This document shows positions 17,949-25,930 of a stretch of 64,000 bases of DNA, in pieces (within the stretch, counting starts at the first letter, position 1; every line of letters starts with the position of its first letter). The DNA is taken from contig NZ_AOLG01000047.1 of NCBI RefSeq assembly GCF_000336815.1, positions 52,135-116,134 of the forward strand, given 5' to 3'. Source of the DNA: Haloferax prahovense DSM 18310 (GTDB lineage: Archaea; Halobacteriota; Halobacteria; Halobacteriales; Haloferacaceae). The notes beneath the pieces are model-generated. The model searched no databases, had not been told where the DNA came from, and saw only the letters and a list, made by a program, of their open reading frames with translations. The translations under genes were made by a program, and so were the position numbers.

Positions 17949-18521
17949 TTAGACGCGCTCGGTCTCGAACGAGCGTTCCCGAGTCGCGTCGTCTCCAACG
18001 TCGGCACCACCGAACCCGCGGTTGCCCTCACTCCCGATTCGCCACCCACCGTCGGCACCGCGGACTAACGGAAGCTCCGTCCCAACGGCGTCTGAAATCT
18101 CTTCGGGTGGCACGTCGCACGCCGCGGCGATGCGTTCGAACCGCGAGCCGCCGGTCAGGGCCTCGGGAACCGGCACCCAGACCGTCGCGGTCCGGTCGTC
18201 GGGCGTCGCGAGCGCGAGGTCGAGCCGCACGCCGTCCCGGCGAGAGAATCGGGCGAGGCCGCTCGCTCCGCGCCGCCGCTCGGGGACTACGTTCGTGACG
18301 ACGCCCGAATCGACGTGGTCGAGCGCGCGCAGGCCGGCAACCCGGAGTTCGACGTCGCGGATGTCGGTCGGCCCGAGGACGACCGGACGCACGAGCGTCG
18401 AGAGCGTCGCCGCCAGTCGCGCGGTCGTCCACGCCGCCACCGCGGTCGCGCCGAGCATCGCCACCGCGCCGACGACGAACAGCGCCGCGAGCGCGAGGAG
18501 TACGAGTTCAACTTCGACCAT
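17949..18521 (-). CDS. membrane-anchored protein of unknown function
   Basis: A 190-aa protein with one or two N-terminal hydrophobic helices (ELVLLALAALFVVGAVAMLGATAVAAW, residues about 4-30), then a soluble part with a beta-rich look (RDVELRVAGLRALDHVDSGVVTNVV) and a Gly/Glu-rich tail. I do not recognise a family. Convergent with the SnoaL-like gene, with ends 26 nt apart. The acidic composition and codon use match its neighbours. Confidence 0.65.
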   Translation of the reverse strand: MVEVELVLLALAALFVVGAVAMLGATAVAAWTTARLAATLSTLVRPVVLGPTDIRDVELRVAGLRALDHVDSGVVTNVVPERRRGASGLARFSRRDGVRLDLALATPDDRTATVWVPVPEALTGGSRFERIAAACDVPPEEISDAVGTELPLVRGADGGWRIGSEGNRGFGGADVGDDATRERSFETERV

Positions 18522-18735
18522 ATGACACGTTTCGCCGGGCGACGAGAAAACCGTTGTTCGCCGCGCGGTGGACGGTCAGGTCGCGGTGACGGTCGTCGCC
18601 GACCGTGGATGTCCAATGATAGTGTCCCGCACACAGTACCCCCGAGGGGCCCGCTCGGGAGGTAGAGCGCGGACGAGAGGGGAGACGTGGCCGTCGCTCC
18701 TCTCGGCAGAAAACGTGAGAACCGCGAGACGAGAC

Positions 18736-19200
18736 TTACTCGTAGAGCCAGGTCTCGTCGATGCGCTCGTAGTCGACGAGTTCGTCCTCGTCGAAGAAGA
18801 GCGCGATTTCGCGCTCGTTCGCGCCCTCGTCCTCGTGGTCGGAGCCGTGGATGACGTTCCGGCCGAGGTCGAGACCGTAGTCGCCGCGGATGGTACCGGG
18901 AGCGGACTCTGCGGGGTCCGTCTCGCCCATCATGCCGCGAACCTGTCGCGTCGCGTCCTGTCCTTCCCAGACCATCGCGAAGACGGGACCGGACGTGATG
19001 AAGTCGACGAGACCCTCGAAGAAGGGCTTGCCCTCGTGCTCACCGTAGTGGTCGTGAGCGAGCTCCTCGTCGATCTGCATGAACTTGCCGGCGACCATCT
19101 TCAGACCGCGGTCCTCGAAGCGGGAGACGATGTCTCCGATGAGGCCGCGCTGGACGCCGTCGGGCTTGACCATCACGAAGGTGCGCTCTGCGTCGGACAT
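18736..19200 (-). CDS. ndk: nucleoside diphosphate kinase
   Basis: A 154-aa NDK that transfers the gamma phosphate between nucleoside di- and triphosphates. The active-site histidine is in [14 protein letters not shown] (about residues 113-126), and the N-terminus [16 protein letters not shown] is universal. An insertion typical of halophilic NDK is present. The start ATG shares one base with the rpl24e stop (TGATG). It is the last gene of the rpl7ae-rps28e-rpl24e-ndk operon, an order conserved across many archaea. Confidence 0.97.
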   Translation of the reverse strand: MSDAERTFVMVKPDGVQRGLIGDIVSRFEDRGLKMVAGKFMQIDEELAHDHYGEHEGKPFFEGLVDFITSGPVFAMVWEGQDATRQVRGMMGETDPAESAPGTIRGDYGLDLGRNVIHGSDHEDEGANEREIALFFDEDELVDYERIDETWLYE

Positions 19201-19400
19201 CAGTTGTCCTCCGACTTGCCGCTCGCGCGGCGGCCGGCCTCCGTCCACTCGAGGTCGCGGGCCTCGCGGCCGAGGAAGTAGTTCTTCTCGGCCTTCGAGT
19301 CCTTGAAGTGGAGGATGGTGCCGTCGGTCTTGACGTACATCGTGCCCGTGCCGGGCTCGATTTCCTCACCACTGTAGTCGCACGTGCGCTTTTCGACCAT
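19200..19400 (-). CDS. rpl24e: ribosomal protein eL24, with most zinc-ligand cysteines missing
   Basis: A 66-aa eL24. The sequence [19 protein letters not shown] and [14 protein letters not shown] is clear. In the family, zinc is held by CxxC near the N-terminus and a second Cys pair after the HF. Here the first motif is CDYSG (one Cys only) and the second site reads HFKDSKAEK with no Cys, so the zinc finger is lost. It sits 2 nt after rps28e and overlaps ndk by one base. Confidence 0.93.
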   Translation of the reverse strand: MVEKRTCDYSGEEIEPGTGTMYVKTDGTILHFKDSKAEKNYFLGREARDLEWTEAGRRASGKSEDN

Positions 19401-19402
19401 TG

Positions 19403-19627
19403 TTACTGCCCTCCGATGGAGTCGGCGTCACGCTGAGTCTCGCGGAGCTGGAGGATGTCGCCCTCGCGGACGGGACCCAGCACGTTTCGCGTGATGATAC
19501 GGCCCTGGTTGGAGCCTTCGCGGATGCGGCACTTGACCTGCATGGCCTCGCCGTGCATCCCAGTCTTTCCAACGACTTCGATGACTTCGGCAGGCGTCGA
19601 GTCGCTGGCTTGTTCGTCCGCGCTCAT
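19403..19627 (-). CDS. rps28e: ribosomal protein eS28
   Basis: A 74-aa small-subunit protein. The segment [47 protein letters not shown] is the S1-like fold of eS28. The N-terminal acidic stretch [12 protein letters not shown] is a halophile extension. Six nt separate it from rpl7ae, and it is the second gene of the operon. Confidence 0.96.
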   Translation of the reverse strand: MSADEQASDSTPAEVIEVVGKTGMHGEAMQVKCRIREGSNQGRIITRNVLGPVREGDILQLRETQRDADSIGGQ

Positions 19628-19633
19628 GGTCGG

Positions 19634-19996
19634 TTATCGAAGGTCCTCGACCTTAGTCGCGATGTCCTCGACATCGTCGGACGCGTCGCCGGCGTCGACG
19701 ATGGCGGCCGCGGCACTGCCGACTTCGAGGCCGGCGGCGTGGCCGATGTCGTCCTGCGTCTCGACGAAGATGAACGGAATGCCCTTCTCGTCGGCGAGTT
19801 CGGGCAGGTGCATGACGATCTCCTCGGGGGAGACGTCTTCCGCGATGAGGACGAGCTGGGCGTTGCCCCGCTCGATGGACTTGGTCGTTTCGTTGGTTCC
19901 TTTCTTCACGATACCAGTATCTCGGGCGACCTCGAGCGCCTCGACGGCGCTGTCAGCGAGGTCGGCCGGTACGTCGAAGTCTACGTAGACAGCCAT
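19634..19996 (-). CDS. rpl7ae: ribosomal protein eL8 (L7Ae), kink-turn binding protein
   Basis: A 120-aa L7Ae. It binds kink-turns in 23S rRNA, box C/D and H/ACA guide RNAs and RNase P RNA. The RNA-contact loop [30 protein letters not shown] (about 31-60) and the [12 protein letters not shown] loop are intact. It is the first gene of its operon, and its leader of about 124 nt contains a predicted kink-turn (see the leader feature), so self-regulation is likely. GGTGA 9 nt before the ATG is the ribosome-binding site. Confidence 0.97.
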   Translation of the reverse strand: MAVYVDFDVPADLADSAVEALEVARDTGIVKKGTNETTKSIERGNAQLVLIAEDVSPEEIVMHLPELADEKGIPFIFVETQDDIGHAAGLEVGSAAAAIVDAGDASDDVEDIATKVEDLR

Positions 19997-20150
19997 TGTT
20001 GTTCACCTATATCCTGCTCGCGGGCTCGACTCCCTCGCCGGTATCACACCGGTCGGTCGGTCGCGACCGGTCAACGATTTCCCTACGGCGAGGAGGTTCA
20101 TCAACCCCGGACAGGCTGTAACCACTCTTTGCTTCGGCCCCCATAAAAGC
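19997..20150 (-). promoter_or_regulatory. rpl7ae promoter and long leader containing a predicted kink-turn
   Basis: On the minus strand a TTTTAT box (about 20143-20149) places transcription start near 20120, leaving a leader of about 124 nt where most genes here have none. In it, CCTCGCCG (20093-20086) pairs with CGGCGAGG (20040-20033). Inside, G20075-C20041 and T20074-A20042 pair, T20073 faces T20043, then G20072/A20071 face A20044/G20045 as tandem sheared G-A pairs. Next comes a 7-bp stem (20070-20064 with 20055-20049), with a 3-nt bulge T-G-T (20048-20046) on one strand only. That is the kink-turn rule: stem, three unpaired nt, tandem GA, stem. The interval 20151-20368 holds the divergent upstream region of tmcA; I see no gene in it. 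Confidence 0.65.
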
Positions 20151-20368
20151 GCTTTCAAAATCGTACCGCCGTGCGACGCGTCCGCACGACCCGCGAACAC
20201 CCGATTTCTCGCCGACCGAAGCGCCCCGGATTCTCGTGTCAATTGCTCACACGAAACGCCCGTGGCGGGGTGTGACACCCCACCGAAACCGCTGGCTGAA
20301 CCGACTGGGGACGAGCGCGCTCGCACCCGACCGAAGAATGTGAATAGTCGCGCCGGCGTATCACCCCC

Positions 20369-22633
20369 ATGACCGAACTCGGCGACGACCCCGACGTCGA
20401 GGCGCTCGCCGCCGCCCGCCGTGCGGAGGCACTGGCGACGAACCAGCGACGCCTCCTCGTCCTCGCCGGCGACCGGGACGCCGGCATCGACGCCGCCTTC
20501 GACGCGGTCCGCGGGGCCGACGTCCCCGACGACGAGGTGACGTTCGTCACCGCCCGCGAGGGCTTTCGCTTCCACCGCGTCGAACCGAAGCGCGCCTCGT
20601 CGCTGCTCGGGACGACCCGGACGCTCGTCGTCCTCGACGCCCACGAGGACTTCTCGGCGAACGCGCTCGGCCGCGTCGCCGGCGCAGTCGACGGCGGCGG
20701 CCTGCTCGTCCTGCTCACGCCACCCCTCGACGAGTGGCCCGCCCGCCGCGATTCCTTCGACGAGCGGTTGGCGGTCCCGCCGTTCTCCGTCGCGGACGTG
20801 ACCGGGCGCTTCCGCGGCCGACTCGTCTCGACGCTCCGGGACCACCCCGGCGTCGCCCTCGTCGACCTCGATTCGGGGACCGTCGAGCGCGACGGCGCGT
20901 ACCGACAGGGAATCAGTTTCGACGCCGCCCCGCCGCGGATACCGAGAGAGAAGAACCGACGGTTCCCGCGGCGCGCCTACGAGAACTGTCTCACCGCCGA
21001 CCAGTCCGCCGCGCTCGAAGCGCTCGAAGCGCTGGCCGACCCTGGAAACGCCATCGTCGTGGAGGCCGACCGCGGCCGCGGGAAGTCGAGCGCGGCGGGC
21101 CTCGCCGCCGGGAGTCTCGCCGCGGAGGGCGCGGACGTGGTCGTGACCGCGCCCGGAAAGCGAAACGCCGCCGAGGTGTTCGCCCGCGCGGAGCGACTTC
21201 TCTCCGAACTCGGCGCGCTCCGAGGCGGCGGCGCGGACGACTTCGACCTCGCGGCCGAGAGCGGCGGTCGCGTCCGCTACGTCCCGCCCACGGAAGCCGG
21301 CGCGGCGGCGGCCGACGCCGACGCGCTCGTCGTGGACGAGGCGGCCGCCCTGCCCGTCAGGCTCCTCGAATCGTTCCTCGCCGCGCCCGCGGTCGCCTTC
21401 TGTACGACCGTCCGGGGCTACGAGGGCGCGGGCCGCGGCTTCGCCGTCCGCTTCCGCGACCGCCTCGACGACGCGGACCGCGAGGTGACCGACGCGCGCC
21501 TCGACGACCCGATTCGCTACGCCGCCGGCGACCCCGTCGAGTCGTGGACGTTCCGCGCGCTCCTCCTCGACGCTCGGCCGCCGGTCGACCAGCTCGTCGC
21601 TGACGCGACGCCCGATACCGTCTCCTACCGGACGCTTTCGCCCGACGACCTGCTGGCTGACGAACACCTGCTCCGCGAAGCGTTCGGCCTGCTCGTCCTC
21701 GCGCACTACCGGACCGAACCGGACGACCTCGCCCGACTTCTCGACGCTCCGAACCTGACGCTCCGGGCGCTCACCCACGAGGGGCGAGTCGTCTCGGTCG
21801 CGCTCCTCGCCCGCGAGGGCGGCCTCGACGCCGACACCCGCCGGCACATGTACGACGGCGGCCGCATCCGCGGGAACATGCTCCCCGACGTGTTCACGAG
21901 CCAACTCCGGGACGAAGCGGCCGGCGTCCCCGTCGGCTACCGCGTGATGCGCATCGCCACCCACCACGCGGTCCGGTCGTCCGGGCTCGGCTCGCGGCTC
22001 CTCTCGGAGATACGCGACGAGTTCGCGGGCGACGCGGACTACCTCGGCGTCGGCTTCGGCGCGACGCCCGAACTCCTCTCGTTCTGGCGCGACAACGGTT
22101 ACGGGACGGTCCACCTCTCGACCACCAGAAACGACACCAGCGGCGAGTACTCGGCGCTCATGATGCACCCCCTGTCGCCCGCCGGCCGCGACCTCCGCGA
22201 CCGCCACGCGGCGTGGTTCCTCGGCCGCGTCGGCGACGTGCTCGGCGACGCCCTCTCGGACCTCGACGCCGACGTGGCACGGGCGGCCCTCGCCGCCGTC
22301 GACACCGCGTTCTCACCGGACCTCTCCGAGTACGAGTGGCGCGTCGTCGTGGGCGCGTCCTACGGCCCGGGGCTCTACACGACCGCGCCCGGCGCGTTCC
22401 GTCGCCTCGGCCTCGCGCACCTCACGACCCCCGAGCGGGCCTCGCTCACGCCTCGGGAGGAGCGACTGCTGGTCCGCAAGGTCCTCCAGACCCGGCCGTG
22501 GAACGCCGTCGCCGACGAACTCGACTTCCACTCGACCGCGGGAGCCATGCGCGCGCTCGGCGACGCCTACGAACCGCTCGTGGACGAGTACGGCACCGAC
22601 GCGGCCCACGAGGAACGCGAGCGATTCCGGTGA
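20369..22633 (+). CDS. tmcA: tRNA(Met) cytidine acetyltransferase
   Basis: A 754-aa RNA acetyltransferase that makes N4-acetylcytidine at tRNA wobble or other positions using acetyl-CoA and ATP. Domains: N-terminal DUF1726-like part (1-190), helicase-like ATPase with Walker A EADRGRGKSSAAGL (about 231-244) and Walker B VDEAAALPVRLLES (about 322-335), GNAT domain with RIATHHAVRSSGLGSRLLSEI (about 527-547), and the C-terminal tRNA-binding part. In archaea ac4C is widespread in tRNA and rRNA. Possible TATA in the 20340-20346 region; start ATG 20369. Confidence 0.94.
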   Translation: MTELGDDPDVEALAAARRAEALATNQRRLLVLAGDRDAGIDAAFDAVRGADVPDDEVTFVTAREGFRFHRVEPKRASSLLGTTRTLVVLDAHEDFSANALGRVAGAVDGGGLLVLLTPPLDEWPARRDSFDERLAVPPFSVADVTGRFRGRLVSTLRDHPGVALVDLDSGTVERDGAYRQGISFDAAPPRIPREKNRRFPRRAYENCLTADQSAALEALEALADPGNAIVVEADRGRGKSSAAGLAAGSLAAEGADVVVTAPGKRNAAEVFARAERLLSELGALRGGGADDFDLAAESGGRVRYVPPTEAGAAAADADALVVDEAAALPVRLLESFLAAPAVAFCTTVRGYEGAGRGFAVRFRDRLDDADREVTDARLDDPIRYAAGDPVESWTFRALLLDARPPVDQLVADATPDTVSYRTLSPDDLLADEHLLREAFGLLVLAHYRTEPDDLARLLDAPNLTLRALTHEGRVVSVALLAREGGLDADTRRHMYDGGRIRGNMLPDVFTSQLRDEAAGVPVGYRVMRIATHHAVRSSGLGSRLLSEIRDEFAGDADYLGVGFGATPELLSFWRDNGYGTVHLSTTRNDTSGEYSALMMHPLSPAGRDLRDRHAAWFLGRVGDVLGDALSDLDADVARAALAAVDTAFSPDLSEYEWRVVVGASYGPGLYTTAPGAFRRLGLAHLTTPERASLTPREERLLVRKVLQTRPWNAVADELDFHSTAGAMRALGDAYEPLVDEYGTDAAHEERERFR

Positions 22634-22716
22634 GCGCGAGGCGCGCGGCGGGCGGAGAGACGGCTGGGCCGCGACTCGCCGACACACCGATAGTCGTCGG
22701 CGCCGACGCTCCCCGT

Positions 22717-22881
22717 ATGGCCGACTGTAGCGAACCCGACTGCGAGAACGTCGCGGCGGTCAGGCTCTACGTGCCGTGGGACGCCGACAGAGACGTCTGT
22801 ACGGCCCACGCGAGGGCGCTCGTTCAGCAGGACGGCGTCGTCGCCGAACCCCTCGACGGGGCCGAAGACGACTGGGCGTAG
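22717..22881 (+). CDS. small zinc-finger-like protein
   Basis: A 54-aa protein, MADCSEPDCENVAAV followed by a short beta-like stretch and CTAHARAL. The pairs C4/C9 and C28/H31 could hold one zinc ion. It lies 83 nt after tmcA on the same strand. Small zinc proteins of this sort are abundant in haloarchaea and mostly uncharacterised. The longer overlapping frame from 22213 is out of phase with tmcA and not credible. Confidence 0.7.
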   Translation: MADCSEPDCENVAAVRLYVPWDADRDVCTAHARALVQQDGVVAEPLDGAEDDWA

Positions 22882-22979
22882 CACGGTCGGTCGCGAGCGG
22901 GGCAGTCGCACCCCGACGCGTCGCTGGCCGGAGAAGACAGCGCGCAGAAATTCAGGGTCGGAGTGGGGCCGGTCTGCGC

Positions 22980-23714
22980 TCACCGGAGCGAGACGGCCAT
23001 CATCACTTCGTCGACGTAGTCGCCGTCTATCTTGTAGTGGGCGTCGCGGACGGCTTCGGTCTCCCAGCCGTGGCCTTCGAGGAACGCGATTGCCTCCTCG
23101 TTGGTCGCCGGAACGCTGTTGTAGAGCTTCTCGAAGCCGCGCTCCCGAGCCCAGTCGACGCCGCGGTCGAGGAGCTTGCTCCCGATGCCGTGGCCGCGGA
23201 ACTCCGGCCGCGTGCCGACCGTCAGGACGGCGGTGTGGCTCAGCTTCTCCGCCTCGGGCAGGTCGAGGTGAACCCAGCCGGCGAGTTCGTCGCCGACGGT
23301 GGCGACGAACACCATCCGAGAACTGACCTCGTTGTGTCGGAGGACGACCTCCTCGTGGTCGAGTAGGTCGGCGACCGTCTCGGCCTCGATGTACCGGCCC
23401 TCGTCGGCGACCTCGTGAATGGCGTCGACGAGGCTCTCCAAGTCGACGTTCTGGGCCATCCGAATCGTCACGTCGAGGTCGCCGAGTTCGACCGTCTCCG
23501 CCTCGCCGGGCGCGTAGGCCACCTCCACGTGGTTGCCGACCTTCCGGATGTAGCCGTCCCGTCGCAGAACCGTCAGGTGCGCCCCCAGCGCCGCCGGTTC
23601 GAAGTTGAGCGCCCGCCGAACCTCGTCCTCGCGGACGGTCCCGTGCCGCTCGATGTACTCGTAGATGTCCTTGCGGTCTTTGTGTCCGAAGTTGAGACTG
23701 TCAGTTACTTCCAT
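22980..23714 (-). CDS. winged-helix plus GNAT acetyltransferase fusion
   Basis: A 244-aa protein with two parts: residues 1-75 form a winged helix (DRKDIYEYIERHGTVREDEVRRALNFEPAALGAHLTVLRRDGYIRKVGNHVEVAY), and 80-244 a GNAT acetyltransferase with motif A TVGTRPEFRGHGIGSKLLDRGVDWA and FLEGHGWETE. It could be a transcription regulator sensing or modifying a metabolite or protein. A TTATAAAT box is centred 25 nt before the ATG, flanked by ACAAT (23720-23724) and ATTGT (23742-23746). It ends the block that holds the ETF genes but has its own promoter. Confidence 0.85.
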   Translation of the reverse strand: MEVTDSLNFGHKDRKDIYEYIERHGTVREDEVRRALNFEPAALGAHLTVLRRDGYIRKVGNHVEVAYAPGEAETVELGDLDVTIRMAQNVDLESLVDAIHEVADEGRYIEAETVADLLDHEEVVLRHNEVSSRMVFVATVGDELAGWVHLDLPEAEKLSHTAVLTVGTRPEFRGHGIGSKLLDRGVDWARERGFEKLYNSVPATNEEAIAFLEGHGWETEAVRDAHYKIDGDYVDEVMMAVSLR

Positions 23715-23811
23715 GGTACACAATCACACTCATGATTTATAATTGTTGTTCGTGCCAGACCCGGCGACAGTCGGTGGAGCCGACGGGTGAATCGGGGTCC
23801 GTGCGCCGACT

Positions 23812-24252
23812 TCAGCGCCTCTCGGGGACACAGGTCAGCAGTTGGGCGGTGTCGAGCACGTCGTGGGTCCGCAGCAGGACTTCGGCTGCTTCGCGGACCG
23901 TGAAGTCCGCGTCGAGGTCGACCCCGTAGCACCGGGCGTACATGTCGAGCCAGTCGTTCATCGCCCGGTGGAGGAGTTCGAACTCCTCGCCGGTGAAGGA
24001 GACTTGCCGGTCGCCCGTCCGCGCGCTGACGTAGAGCGAGACCGCCGGGCCGACGCCGTCGCGGGCGCATTCGAGCGCGCGTTGGTCCGCGGCCGACGGC
24101 GGCGGCGGGTCGAACGACTCCCGCGCTTCTCGCGCCTCGGCGGCGAGGGCTCTGGCGCGCTCCCCGAACCGGACGTCTTCGGGGTGTCGCTCCTCGGCAC
24201 CGCGACCGTCGGCGACGGCGCGGGACTTCGATTGAGCCACGTCGCGACTCAT
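23812..24252 (-). CDS. uncharacterised protein at the end of the ETF operon
   Basis: A 146-aa protein. The first 60 residues are charged and probably flexible; the rest is helical: LECARDGVGPAVSLYVSARTGDRQVSFTGEEFELLHRAMNDWLDMYARCYGVDLDADFTVREAAEVLLRTHDVLDTAQLLTCV. I know no family. It follows the FixC-like gene by 13 nt on the same strand, so it is most likely co-transcribed with the ETF genes and may be a stabilising or assembly factor of that complex. The start at MSRDVAQ avoids a Ser/Ala-rich upstream shadow frame. Confidence 0.7.
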   Translation of the reverse strand: MSRDVAQSKSRAVADGRGAEERHPEDVRFGERARALAAEAREARESFDPPPPSAADQRALECARDGVGPAVSLYVSARTGDRQVSFTGEEFELLHRAMNDWLDMYARCYGVDLDADFTVREAAEVLLRTHDVLDTAQLLTCVPERR

Positions 24253-24265
24253 CGTCTCACCCCCG

Positions 24266-25930
24266 TCACCCCCACTTGAACTCGACGCCCTTGTCGCCGC
24301 GTGGGTGGGTCCACTCGGTGTCGGCGACGACGGCGCAGGTGCCGCACTCGACGCAGGGCTGGGTGTCGAGGCTGACGACGCGCTCCTCCGAGCCGTTGGT
24401 TCGGACGACTTCCTCACGGTAACAGCCGCCGCCGAAGTCGACCGCCGAGACGGGACAGGCCGCCACCGCAGCCCCGCTGGCCTCGTAGGACTCGTCGCGG
24501 AGCGTGATGTGCGGGTTGCCGATGTCGGTGTCGTAGGTCAACCCGCCGATGCGGGCTTCGAGGTCCGGCGGCGTCACCGAGCTCTGGTCACGGACCCGCG
24601 TCCCCAACTCCTCGGCGATGACCGTCGGGAGCGTGACGTAGGGCGTCCGCGTGTCCGGCATCAGCGCCGACAGCGTCGGGACGTTGTAGAGGCGTTCGAG
24701 CCGCCCCGAGAGCGCGCGGATGCCGGCGCGCCCGACCGCCGAGGTGAGCACGGTGTCGACCACGTCGGTCACGCCGTCGTCCTCGGCGACGCCGCGGAGC
24801 AGTTCGTAGCCGCGGGGCCGGAGCTTCTTCATCACGCCCTCGCTCCGGAGCTTGCGGGCGTAGCGAGTCCCCGCTTTTTCGGGCTCGTTGCGCGATTTAG
24901 CCTGCGCGTACGACTCCGCGGCGAGCGCCCCGGCGGTGACGGCGTGGTTCATGCCCTTGATTATCGGCCCCTGCGCCTGCATCTGGCCGGCCGCGTCGCC
25001 GACGAGGAGCAGGCGGCCGAAGTGCGGTTCGCGCAGGGCGACCTTCTTCGAGTCGGGTACGAGTTTCGCACTGTACTCCAGTTCCGTGTAGTCGTCGCCG
25101 AGCCACTGCGCGAGAAGCGGGTGAGTCAGGAGGGCGTCGAGGAGCTGGTGCGGTTCGGCCTCCTCCGCGACGAGGCTGTCGAGATGGAACACCGTCCCGA
25201 GCGACAGCGTGTCGCGGTTTGTGTAGAGGAAGCCGCCGCCTCGGACGCCCTCGAAGAGGTCGCCAGAAAACAGGTGTGCCGCGCCCTCGTCGTCCGCCAC
25301 GTCGAACCGGTCGGCGATGGCGTCTTCCGGCATGTCGACGACGGCCTTGACGCCCTGGAACCACTCGTCGGGCTCGTCCCAGTCCATCAGGCCCGCGTCG
25401 CGGGCGAGTTCGGAGTTCACCCCGTCGGCCGCGACGATGATGTCGGCGGTTATCGGGTCGAGTTCGTCCAGCGTGACGCCGACGATGCGGCCCTCCTCGC
25501 GGAGCAGGCCGTTGACGTGGACGCCCGTCAGGAGGCCGCCGCCCGTCTCGCGGGTCCGTTCGTGGACGCGGTCTTCGAGCCACGAGTCCATCTTTCGCCG
25601 GAGGACGGAGTCGGACCACTCGGTGTCGTGCTCGTGGAGGTCCGTGAGGTCGAACGACTCGACCTTGTCGCCGGCGATGTTGTGGATGCGGTACTTCGTG
25701 ATGGGCCGCTCGGCGGCCGCCTCTCGGAACCCCGGAAAGAGGTCGTCGATAGTGTACGGCGCGGACTCCTCGGCGTAGATGAGCCCGCCCGAGACGTTCT
25801 TCGACCCGGCCTCGACGCCGCGTTCGAGGACGAGCGTCTCGATGCCGTAGTTGGCGAACGTCGCGGCCGCCGCCGCGCCGCCGGGTCCGGCCCCGACGAC
25901 GAGCGCTTCGTAGTGTTCGTAGTCGCTCAT
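24266..25930 (-). CDS. fixC: ETF-quinone oxidoreductase, FixC with fused FixX-type ferredoxin domain
   Basis: A 554-aa flavoprotein that passes electrons from ETF to quinone. The N-terminal FAD motif is ALVVGAGPGGAAAAATFANYG (about 9-29), followed by LERGVEAGSKNVSGG. The C-terminal part (about 470-554) has a FixX-like ferredoxin: a Cys in AACPVSAV, one in GGCYREE and CVECGTC. In many bacteria fixC and fixX are separate genes. Its start overlaps the etfA stop by 4 nt (ATGA). Associated with EtfAB of the FixABCX type, which can bifurcate electrons from NADH. Confidence 0.92.
   Translation of the reverse strand: MSDYEHYEALVVGAGPGGAAAAATFANYGIETLVLERGVEAGSKNVSGGLIYAEESAPYTIDDLFPGFREAAAERPITKYRIHNIAGDKVESFDLTDLHEHDTEWSDSVLRRKMDSWLEDRVHERTRETGGGLLTGVHVNGLLREEGRIVGVTLDELDPITADIIVAADGVNSELARDAGLMDWDEPDEWFQGVKAVVDMPEDAIADRFDVADDEGAAHLFSGDLFEGVRGGGFLYTNRDTLSLGTVFHLDSLVAEEAEPHQLLDALLTHPLLAQWLGDDYTELEYSAKLVPDSKKVALREPHFGRLLLVGDAAGQMQAQGPIIKGMNHAVTAGALAAESYAQAKSRNEPEKAGTRYARKLRSEGVMKKLRPRGYELLRGVAEDDGVTDVVDTVLTSAVGRAGIRALSGRLERLYNVPTLSALMPDTRTPYVTLPTVIAEELGTRVRDQSSVTPPDLEARIGGLTYDTDIGNPHITLRDESYEASGAAVAACPVSAVDFGGGCYREEVVRTNGSEERVVSLDTQPCVECGTCAVVADTEWTHPRGDKGVEFKWG

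Noticed and set aside
20003..22207. 734-codon frame on the minus strand opposite tmcA and through the rpl7ae leader
   Set aside because: Antisense of TmcA with its Walker and GNAT motifs; the product is Arg/Val-rich and unlike halophilic proteins.
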